DNA from: Pogonophryne albipinna
Taxonomy: Eukaryota > Chordata > Actinopteri > Perciformes > Artedidraconidae
DNA length: 64,000 nt
Assembly (NCBI GenBank): GCA_028583405.1
Contig: CM053247.1
Location: 6,840,058-6,904,057 of the forward strand
Direction of reading: 5' to 3'
A program made the position numbers and the translations under genes. The notes under the pieces are model-generated. The model was not told the DNA's origin. It saw only the letters and a list, made by a program, of their open reading frames with translations, and did not search any database. This document shows positions 24,701 through 36,700 of this stretch, one piece after another (position 1 is the first letter of the stretch; the number at the start of each line of letters is the position of its first letter).

Positions 24701-27700
24701 GGGTGATGTCATTTGTGTACTTAATTATAACTAAGTACTTTTACTGTACTTACAGTAAGCAGAATTCTTAGTATTCTCTGAATCGGGTGCCTTTTGGGTC
24801 TTTACATCTTTGAAAAATGAAACCAAAATGTTTGGTCAACATCTGGTAGTGGACTACTTACATGTTCCCACCTCAGGCACAAAATATAAATAATTATAGG
24901 AATTTCCTTGAAAAAATGTAACGAGGTTGAAGTTTTTGACAAAAAGTAGGCATGAGACCTTGTTTAGCTAAGATATGGTACCACATGGAAGTCAAGGACA
25001 TTACAAAATTGTAATATTTTGCAAAACTATTGTTTATTTTGTAATAAACAATTATTTACTATTATTAATTCATATAACAGAGTTGAAATGTTGAGCATGT
25101 CAATCTTAATCTGAAAATACAAAAACTGAAATAAGAGAAGAAACTGACACTTGCCTTTCTTTGCCATCTTTTCTTCAGAAGACTTTTGTGATGTAATTCC
25201 CTCAATGCAGATGCAGATCACACATGGACTGATCCATTATTTTAACTTAATAGGAGGGTAAATGGTATGGCTTGACGGGGTTGAAACAAACTGAGGGACG
25301 TGTGTCAATATTGCAATTTCATAGATAATTCAAGTATTTTTTCATAATTTCTTTTTGATCAGTTAAAGTTGACAAGCGTATGATTATATTAGCAGCAACA
25401 TTTTGGGATAATTGGCCATTTTGATTTGTTTAATATTAAATTAATATGTAATAATGCTTAGTGAGGACATGCAAATATGTCTGTCTACTACTAAGACAAC
25501 CAATCTTTTAAAAACAAAATATATATATACATTTAGTTTTACATTGTAATGCAAAACAACCTGTTTCATTAATTCATTGCTTTAAAATACATTTTGTAGT
25601 TTCCTTTCATTTAAAATTGTTGAAGTAAGCTTGGGGGACTCAAAGGGCACCCGATTGTTTGTCTGAACACCTTGTTTCTCTTGTGCATTAAGAACACTTG
25701 TGTTAGGGCATGAATTAACAATAAATAGGTTATATACAGTATAAAATACCAAGTACTGTCCGCCCTCCCTGGCATGACCTCTTGCCCCTCCTTTGCCACC
25801 CCATGTAAAATGTTCTAGAACCGCCACTGCCTCCAGCACAGCGGAAGACCCTACCAGACCATCTGGAGATGCCCCCAACACTCCTGATTGGGAGAGCCAC
25901 AAACCTGACTCATGGACCTGCATCTGGGTTGCAGTGGTGAATGCCCTGACACCCTCACATTCATTCATAGTCCCCCACTGTACAGACAAAACACCATCAA
26001 GGGCCTGTTATTGCCCTAGCACCCTGGCAATAAGGGAAGCAGTCACACGCTTTGACCTCAGGACAGCTCCAAAGTTGCTGGCAGTCAACCTTCCTTTCCT
26101 GAACAAATGCCAGTTTGGGTTGGTTCGCTGACCAGTGGTAGCCACCTGAATTGCCCTCTGTTGCTCCTCAGACAATGCCATGCTTGCCACAATGGCCTCA
26201 GGTCCCTGATGCCCAACAGATTTGAGAATTTCAGGAACAGTAAGTGTTTCCAAGCTGTAGTGTTCCTCTTCTGGCTCGGGGGAGAGAAGCCAAGAAATTC
26301 CTGAGAACCTGCCCCCGAGTCTGTCCCTCAGCCAGTCACGATCTTCGGAGGTGGGCTCTCTTGTCAGCGGGTTGAATGAGTTATTGTTTGGAGGAAATAG
26401 CTCCTCCACTGAATGCGTACGTTTAGCAGCCTTTGGCTTCTTCCACTGACAGGGGGTGTCAGTGCAGCTGAAATTGTGGATGGCAAAGATGGCTAATGCA
26501 GCCGCATGACTGCATTTCCATTCTCCACATGGGCATTCACATTTTGTGGAGAGAATTCCCTCTTCTCCTGTAGATACCTGTGGTTGTGGGATTGTTTTAT
26601 TATTTAAAAATATATTTACATTTGTAATGCCTTCCCAATTATCCCTTTAATTGTTTATAGCCTACTGTATGTTTATTTCATGGATATTTCTGTGTTTTCT
26701 GGTGTGTAATATTTGTAATCTTGGGGCCTCTTCTCTTTAACGTCTACATGCTACCACTGGCTCAGATAATGAAGAACAACAAAATAAGTTACCATAGCTA
26801 TGCAGATGACACACACATTTACGTAACCATTTCACCAGGAGACTATGCTCCAATTCAAACACTGAGTAAGTGCATTGAACAAATCAATGACTGGATGTGT
26901 CAGAACTTTCTCCAATTAAACAAAGATAAAACTGAGGTAATGGTTTTTGGAGCCAAGGCAGAACGTATAAAAGTTAGCGCTGAGCTTCAGTCTGCAATGT
27001 TCAAAACAACAGATAAAGCCAGAAATCTAGGTGTAGTCATGGACTCTGACCTGAGTTTCAACAGTCACATTAAAACAGTTACTAAATCAGCTTACTATCA
27101 CCTAAAGAATATATCTAGGATTAAAAGACTAATGTCACAGCAGGATTTGGAAAAACTTGTCCATGCTTTTATCTTCAGTAGACTCGACTACTGCAATGGT
27201 GTCTTCACAGGTCTCACTAAAAAATCTATTAGAAAGCTGCAGCTGATTCAGAACGCCGCTGCTCGAGTCCTCACTGACACTAAGAAAGTGGATCACATCA
27301 CTCCTGTTCTGAAGTCTTTACACTGGCTTCCTGTGTGTCAAAGAATAGATTTCAAAATACTGCTGCTGGTTTATAAAGCACTGAATGGTTTAGGCCCAAA
27401 ATACATTTCTGACCTACTGCTAAATTATGAACCATCCAGATCTCTCAGGTCTTCAGGGACTGGTCAGCTTTCTGTCCCCAGAGTCAGAACTAAACATGGA
27501 GAAGCAGCGTTCAGTTATTATGCTCCAAATATCTGGAACAAACTCCCAGAAACCTGCAGGTCCGCTGCAACTCTGACTACTTTTAAATCCAGGCTGAAGA
27601 CTTTTCTTTTTGTCGCTGCTTTTAATTGAACTATTCATATCTTAGACTGCACTGTAACTTTTATCCATGTATTTTTTCTTTTAATGTTTATTTTATTAGC

Positions 27701-30700
27701 TTTTCTTTTTAATGACTGATTTTAAATGCCATTTTCTTAATGTCTTTCATTTTTTGTAAAGCACTTTGAATTGCCTTGTGTTGAAAAGTGCTATATAAAT
27801 AAACTTGCCTTGCCTAATAAAGATTTCATGTGACTAGGGGTGTAACGATATATCGAATATCGCGGTAAATAAACGTCCCGATACCGTCGTGAGACTGACA
27901 AAATCTACCGCGATAAAAAAAAAAAAGTTTTTATAAAAAATAAATATATTTTTTTAAACACTTTTTTTTTTTAAAACCTTTATTTAACCAGATGGTCCCA
28001 TTAAGATCATCGATCTCTTTTTCAAGAGAGACCTGTCCAACATGGCAGCAAGTAGGTTACAACATGAACATAAAACAACAGAACACAAAAGGACATCGTA
28101 TTTATATGGGGGTTATTCCCTATCTTTATTCAAGAGCGTGGTATTTAAATTTGAGAGCATACTTTATGTATTTATTTCCCTCAAACCCTGTCCTCGCACT
28201 CAAACAGTGCCTGCTTGCACTTAGATTTGCTCTGCTTCTGCTCAAACTGTACGCTTGCACTCAGATATATTGCTGCTTACAGATTTGTTCTGCTCTCAGA
28301 TTTATTCTGTGCGCGCTCGAAACTTTGGTGCAACAATCCTGTCAAAATCCCTCAACCAATAGGAGGCCAGGTGTCCTTGCGGGTGCGTTCGCTTTACTTA
28401 TTACAGCGTCCCGTAAGGGCGGTTACTCTTTGGTTTATAAACTCCCGCCCTCCACGGCTTTATAACATAGCGTGTACTGTTCACGAGAGAGCACGCTCGT
28501 GATCTGTCAAGAGGGGGGGAGGGGGGGGGGTGTTATGCCGTGTGTGCATGATGCACCTCGCGGGAGCGTGCACAGCGTAAAGCAAAACCTCCCAGACATG
28601 TATTGATCTGTACGGCAAAGTACGGTTTGGAAACTATATCATTTCCTTTTGGAGGGCATGCATAACACGGCATAACACCAGAGCCTCGCTGCGGGGAAAC
28701 GTTGGCGCTGTTCCGAGTTTGTTCTAATCTGTCAAAATGACAGACTGCTTTCAGATTTTTCCGTCATTGATAAATAAAATATTCGGTTAACGGGACCACT
28801 GCTGTCCCAGCAACATCAGGACCAAGCGAGAGAGTTTTTTCCAGAGCAGGGGATATTGTAAATGCCCAAACATCCCAGCTTATAAATACCTGGAAATGTG
28901 GACATTCTCATATTCCTAAAAACCTGTCTGATGATGCTGAGTGAGTGACTAGTGAGTTTGAGTTGAGTTACTTGAAAAACTAAAGTGAAACTTGATTTAT
29001 TTTATTGCAGGGTCTGATTATTAAATGTCCTTGTTTATTTGTGAGATGCAGTGGCACAAAGAAAATGCCTACTTTGTTTGGTAGTACTATAGGTACAAAA
29101 ACACTGGTTTTCTTGTTCCAGTCTGTTACTGTCACTTTGTTTTTGACAATACTGCTATCCTACTAAAATGCTGTACAAATCAGATTTATTATTTAATAAA
29201 GAAACATTTTCCGAGTAAAAAAAAATTGTATTGAACACATTTAAAAAAAAAATGTTTCCCTTTATTATTCAATATCGCGATAAATACCGTACCGTGGACT
29301 TGTTATCGCGATATTATCGTACCGTGAGTTTTTGGTATCGTTACATCCCTACATGTGACACATAAAATGGATTTGTTGATGGGAATTAATGTGAATAAAT
29401 TAACTCTAGGTTAACGGTACTCTTGCTATCACTACTCACCGACACTCTATAAACCTTGTCCCTCATGCTAGCCCTGACAACACCGGTAAGCACACCTTCA
29501 TCTAGGCTGCACTGTTTTACGTGTCCTGACTTGTAGTGGTTCTCTCCTCTATCTACACTCTTCTTGTCATCTTAGTAAAACGATATCAGACTGGTAATTG
29601 ACACAGCCATGACTTCTAGTTAAATTCAGTGTGGCTAAAATGAAAAGCTTTGTTAAAATATGCAAGCACGCGGAAGTCAAAGTCAGCTTAAAAAAAATTC
29701 TACATGTGTTATACATCCAGAAATATCGAAATATCGTTTCCCACAGTGTGACATGTATACATAAAACAAAACAAAAAGGGCCTAGATAAACGGGGTATAC
29801 AGTTTAAAATGTTAATATATTTAAAGTGTTCAAAGTGCAGTTTCAGTGCAAGTCAGTTGAAACGATCTTAAGTTGGCGTGACGTTGAAGTCGTGCGACCC
29901 TACTGCTGTACTGGCTTGTAGTTCGTTTATAGCATAACGTTAGCATTTCGCTTTTGGCGACTAGATTTATGATTCAAAAATTATAAAAGTAGGATAGACA
30001 TGTGGAGATTATCCGGCTGAACAAAACCTGATCCCTCTCTTAAATGTGTGTCAACCACAGACCTTATTTCGAGCTATTTTCCAAAACCCTATGGAGAATT
30101 TGCATTGCATTTTTCACGAAGGAACCTTTTACGAGGCGTCACTGCGGTTCTCTATTGACTTCTCTGCTGTATTCTTTCATGTGTGGGTAAAATTGCTACA
30201 ACATTGTGGAGTAGTTAGCTTAAACATGTTTTATTACTCTGCATAAAGGGGGGGGGGGTGCAGTTGTGCAGGACAGGAGACTAGGTGGGGGAGGGGATAT
30301 TCTTCTTAAGATCTCCAGCATGTCAGAGAAGTCTACATATCTTGAATGGTATATGTGTGTGTTTAATTACTTTGTATTAATAATAGCAGTCTGTGTAAAC
30401 AAAAGCTGGAGATATGAGAAATGAAATGATTATCTTTGTGAGCAAGGGGATATTCTTTGGACACAGCTCAAGCCTCTGGAATGTTGCAGAAAAGGGTGTG
30501 TGTGAAAGTCTATGCAAGAATGTGAAGATAACGGACACCAGATGTATTTTGCTACAACCTCAGAGACACTTGTTTGGCTGGCTCGCGCTGATTCGCTACG
30601 ACACGCCATCTTTTTACATCTCCCAATGAGATAACCTGGCCCAGCTCCGCCCGTGTTTTGTAGTATATAAGCTTGTTTTGTATTTGGGTTCGTTCTCTTT

Positions 30701-33700
30701 TTCCTCCTACTGCGAAGACCGAAAGATCACAACAGCACGAGAAACCAGAGCAGGAGTGCTCCTAATTGTATTATATTGAATTGTATTGCATTGGATTATT
30801 ACCTTTTATAATTAAAACAGATTATTGTTTAACTGGTATCCTGGTGTGTTCTGATTTCCTTCCTGTTATGATTTTAAGCAGCTCGCCAAACGACACGCGG
30901 GGCCGAGGTGGGGTTTAAAACCCCTCTGCTACAACAGTGCCTCTTCTTCTTTTAAATTAAACTTTCAGACATGAGATATTGAAATACAGTAATAGTATTG
31001 TTTATTTAAAAAACTGAGCCATTCCTTACAGTTAATTTCATATTTCTTATTGTCTAAGCATTTATTACACACATTTTCCCCTCTCATATTCACAGTGTGG
31101 ATCAATTGAGACAGCGTGGTGTCCAGGGAGCTGCAGAGACTTTGGGAGAAACCTCAGTGTGACGGATGTCCTGTCTGTGGGTTTGGCTGGAGAGGACTGA
31201 GGTGGAGCGGTCTTTCTCTGGGAGGAGGACCAGGCCTGATGGAGGAGGACCAGATCTGATGGAGGAGGACCAGGCCTGATGAAGAAACCACCAAACTGCA
31301 TCTGTGAGCCCATACTGGGCACAGCTGTCACAAACAAATGATAGTCCTGTTTGACTATACACTATTCAGTGTGCAGATCTTTGTGTTCACAATAAAAGTG
31401 TAGTTTCTTAGTGAATGTCCTATATTGGTCTTTAATCTCATATCAGCTTTTCATTTTCTTCTTGCCCCTTAGAGAAAACGGTGAGGCAGTTGTGTCCTTC
31501 AGGTATGTCCTTTCTAGGGATGTCCCGATCACCTTTTTTTGCTCCCGATCCGATTCCGATCATTTAATTTGGACAATCTGCCGATACCGATTTTTCCCGA
31601 TCCGATCTTTATGCAATGCATTAAGAGAAAAAAAGGTAACAGATAACAGCTGGTCATCCAACGCGATGAATTCAGCTATCTTGGCTGTTATTTTTTTGGC
31701 CTTTTCACTGTTCTGGGGCAGTTTCTCTTTCCTTTTAAAAGTCTCTTTAAGTGTCGGTTGTTTCAATGCCGTTACCTGAGTGGCCGCTGTGTACTCGTCG
31801 TGTTGTTGGTGGTGTTTGTTTCTCAGGTGGCGTATTAGATTGGTCGTGTTGAACGTAGCTCTGTTCTTTCCACCACGCGGAACCTCCGCCTTGCAAACAT
31901 TGCATCTGGCTGTTACACTGCCTTCGCTTTCAATTTTATAATACTTCCAAACTCCTGACATTTTCTCCGTCCCGACTCCCGAGTCACCAGCTGAACGTAG
32001 CCTCTCGTTAGCTTACTGCTACTATTAGACACTGCGCCCACTCTGTTGCCAGCTTTGAGAGAAATAAGCAACCAGGTCTATGAAAACAAGCCCAAAAGAA
32101 GCAACACATACATGATGTTGTGTAATTTTAAACCAAAACTAAGGCCTCAGGATGACTTTAAGACGTGAACATGGTCATTTTTGTTTTGTAACATTAAATA
32201 AAATAATACAAATATTTTATAATAAAAATCCCGATCCCCCGATTTTTTTCTCCCGATTCCGATCTTTTGAAAATCACGTGATCGGCTCCGATCCCCGATC
32301 ACGTGATCGGATCGGAACATCTCTAGTCCTTTCCTAACAGAAATGACAAGAAAAATAAAACATGATATTATTGCACACAGAGTAAGTGTGTTATTTATGA
32401 AAGGTGCGTTAGAGGGCTGTAGAAATACAAAATTATTTTAATGTGTTTTTTAAATTCATCACTTTGTACTACAAAGATAATCAGATTATGAATGAACAGT
32501 CTGCAGTTAATCAACATTAAAATATATGTTATTATTAAAATAATATTCAACTGTTATCAGAACTTAGTGCAAAGTTGTAGTATCATGCTGTTCGGTTATC
32601 TCACTGCAAGAACCACTTTTACCACGTTTTCATAGACCATATGCAGAGACAAATGGTAGTGATTTTCACAAAGTAAAGTTTAGTCATGTTTAATGGAATG
32701 CAGATCAGTGTCATAGTATCAGCACCAGGAAAAGCGCTTTATAAATGTAATGTATTATTATTATTATTATTATAGTTGTTACTTTATCTATTTAAACCAA
32801 AACGTTTCTTGATTCTTTGTACAGTATGAAAGAGTCTTTGTACCTTTTACTCCATGTTGAAATTCACAGCTGTTAGGAATCTAGGTCTGTCTCTCGTGTT
32901 CAGCATCCTCTGGTCTGTCTGCATCACCTGGAAACTTTAAACAAACAGATAGTAAAGTAACATGTGTTGGTCACAGACTTTTTTACAGGGCTGTCCCGAA
33001 TAAAAAATGTCGGGCTCCAGATATTCGGTAGTAATGAGCAGCGAATATTCGGTGCGCGGGGGGGGGGACCTTCATTTTTCAGAAGGTTTGGTTTGCGTTC
33101 ACACAGGTAAAATTCAAACGGACTATACACTTTAAACACAAGTCATGTGCACGGAAATGCTGTTCAACAATTGGTCAGACATTAAGGGGGGTTAAAAAGG
33201 CAAACCCCAGCAATTTCTACCGTAGCCTCCGCCATGGAGCATCGGCAGGTTATTTTCATGCTGCTGTTAATCTGGACAGCATATCAACAGACTCTAGTGG
33301 ACGGGGTGTATGATTATACAATCAGACATCGTGCGATAAAAAACATTACCCATATGAGAGACGTTCTGCAGTAAGGAAGGGCGTTTCACCGACGACAGGT
33401 GGCTCTGACTTTTATGTATTGTTGACGGAGCATTTTTACTTTACACGACACTGTTCAACTCTTCATTCTGCTTCACTCTTTCGCTAAAGATTTTTGAAGA
33501 CATCCGCGTTCTTGTGACGCATAAATACTACGCTTCCTGTGTTTTGGTACGGACTGCGTTCACGCCAGAGATGAACCGCTCCAGAGTTCACTTGCAAGCG
33601 GTCAGAGACCACCTCTTTTAAGCGGGCCAGAGACCGGTTGTTTAGTAGTGATGGGAATTCCGGCTCTTTTTAGTGAGCCGGATCATTTGGCTCGGCTCAC

Positions 33701-36700
33701 CAAGAAGAGCCGGCTCTTTCGGGTCCCAAACGGCCCTTCATTTGACCACATATACCTTTTATAATTCAATCCAATTTAGCCCTGTTTTGACTAATGATTT
33801 ATATGTGTACACATATATCACTTAAATTATTCAATACATCCTTTGTACTGAAGTATTCATTGCATTTACAGACCCTTGTAACTCTCTGATACCACCCAAT
33901 GAATGCACTGACTTGCTTGTAGAACCACGCTACACAAAGCAGATAGCAACACCTAAACTTAAGCATAGACATTTAAAAAAAGGACAGCTACTGTATCGAC
34001 ATTTTAAAATTATATTTAAAGCAAAAGCCCTAACAAAACAGCAGGGCTCTATTTCAGTATTAACTAAAGAAAAAAAGACAGCAGCAGCTAAAGATAATCA
34101 TAAATACATATATTGCAATGCTCAAAACAGCAGCATCCAACTGTCTCTAATCATAAACAAAACATAATAAAAATAAATGTATTGCAATGTGCAAAACAGC
34201 AGCATCCAACAATCTTTAATCCTTGGATATTACATGTCACACGGGTACTACCCGACGGGTGACCCACAAAAAAAGTGATTTGCGGGTGGTATTTTTTCAA
34301 ACATTTGTTTTCGGGTTCGGTTCTGGGTAAAACAAAGAAGATGCGCGTCGGGTCGCAGGTGTTGCATAATAAATATATTAAAATAATAATAATTTCATTT
34401 GATGTTTAAATCCTCAGACCTCTCCCCCACGGGACCGCACATAATCCTAACCTCTGCACCGCAAACTGCTGCTGAGTGCGCCACATTCTAAATGGCTGAG
34501 GCGAAGCTCTCTAGCGGAGGATACAACATTGTCAATAACTCTTCCTCAAGAGCGAAATCCAACTTCTGGGAGGCTTTTGGTAACATCCTAGATGGAGAAA
34601 AGAACTAACAACCCATGCTTGTAGAGCCAACCTGTACACAACTGCGTGTGTTAATAATTGCATGTTTTCACTGCTCATAAATTATGCGGGTTCGGGGCGG
34701 GAGCGGGTCTTGAAAATCAGACCTGTGCAGGACTCTGCACTGCATGCATGCACGGAGCACCCGTAGCGCGGAGATCATCATATCATTCTGTCTTGTATTA
34801 CTTAACAAAAAAAACGGCTTGTTCGGGGGCGCGAGCCGGCTCCCGTCGTTCACTTAAAAGAGCCGGCTCTTCGAGCATCACTATTGTATAGTTCACTTCA
34901 GAGGTCTCGGACTGTGTTCACACCGAACCAAACGAACCACACCAAGTGGGTAAACGCACCAGGGTTCGATTCAACCGGACTATACAAGGCTGGTGTGAAG
35001 GCGACCTAAGTCTATAAAGTAAAAAAAAAAAAACGAATAACGAAATTGAAACCCGAATAGTAGGCCAACGACCGAATATTCGGGTACAGCCCTAGTAAAC
35101 GTCATGTGATAATCTTTTTGATTATCCTTTTAAAAAAAGTGCTGGATATCACAGCCCTTACTGTATCTTATCAGTTGGATTGTGTATTATTGTATAGTTG
35201 GGGTTTCCTTTTTATTTTACTATTACTTTGGAATAGTTTTTCATGAGACAGTCAAATATATGTCCTATGCCACATTCACATGCATTTGTAACACACACGT
35301 AAGACAAACATCTTTGACAAATGTAATGCAATGAATATGCTTAATTGTCAAAGAAGCACACATAACGTCATATCTAATATTTAAACAAATGATTTCCTTG
35401 TCCCTAAAGCATTGACTACGCTATTTTTCGTCCATAAATGCAGGCATTAAGTTACATGTTCACATTCTGCTGCCACAATAAGTCGGTTTCTCCAGTGTAA
35501 TGATAATAAAATGCTTAGTAAGTATTGGTAATAATATTAATAAAAACAACAACGTTTGGGTTTGTTCGTTTATTATGATGGTAACGTTAACCAGTAAGCT
35601 TCAATAATCAACTCCAGCTTAACAAACCATATTGCAATATCTATAGTGAGGTTAATCTCATGTACAGTACGCTGCTCTTCAACACTACTGTAGCTGTCTG
35701 CATCGTCGAGCATAGCGAATTTAAATTAACAATAACAATGCATACAGTTACCTAACTAGCAAACTGACTAATGTTCGAGGATGACCTTATTTTACCAACC
35801 TCACACAGAAGCCTTTTGTTCTACAGTATAATCCTTCTTAATGTTTTACACTTCTCTATTATGTTTTAACTGCTATGCTACGGATAGCATTGTTAGCACA
35901 GATGTAGCTTCCACTCCCTCGTTAGCTGAATAAAAAGACCAGTAAGAAATAAAGTGCTTGAATTTCACTTACCGAAGAAACTGCATTCAGGGACGGTCTG
36001 TTTTAACCGCAGAGCCATAAGATAAGTCAGATATTTAAATGAAGAATACTCCACCAGGCACCAACACAACAAACACGTCCGAGTTCAAGTTGTGTTCCCC
36101 GGATCAGCCGAGCATCTGAGCCCCTGCAGCATCCTGGAGCTAACATAGCTAACGGAGCTAGCAGAGGGACAGAAAGCTAGAAGCAGCAGTCACCAGTCAC
36201 CGCAGAGACCTGTCACTCAATGTGACCACGCCCTAATTTACGCAAAAACGTTAAGACCTAATATAACTAAAAGGGATGCGTAATAAATAAAACTCACTCA
36301 CCAATCCATTATCATGAAGGTGGAATCTAACTATATCCAGAATAAGTTTTATTGCATCCAGGGGTAGAAACATGTTTATTTCTACTGTAAATGTGGGCAT
36401 TTTAACATGGGGGTCTATGGAAATTGCTCCTTTCTGCAGCCTGCTCCTACCGGCCACTAGATGAACTGCAGTTTGTGGCACTTCCTATGGGCTTCCCGGC
36501 TCTGCCCCAGAGTTTGCCGCTTGGTGTTATGTAGCTTTTTCTGTATGTAAACGGTCTGCAAAGTCACAAACCCTCAAAGTACACCCTCTATAGCGAGTAC
36601 AACTCTAACACAGAAAAGACGTGTCTATGCTGCCCCAGAACGCTTCGTCATAGATTTGTCTTTATCCATGTTTTTCTTCCGGGGGCTATTGACGTCACTA

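Noticed and set aside
27992..28502. Overlapping plus-strand frames of 95-157 codons
   Set aside because: They lie inside the hAT element 27835-29351 and an internal repeat, in frames unrelated to the transposase segment.
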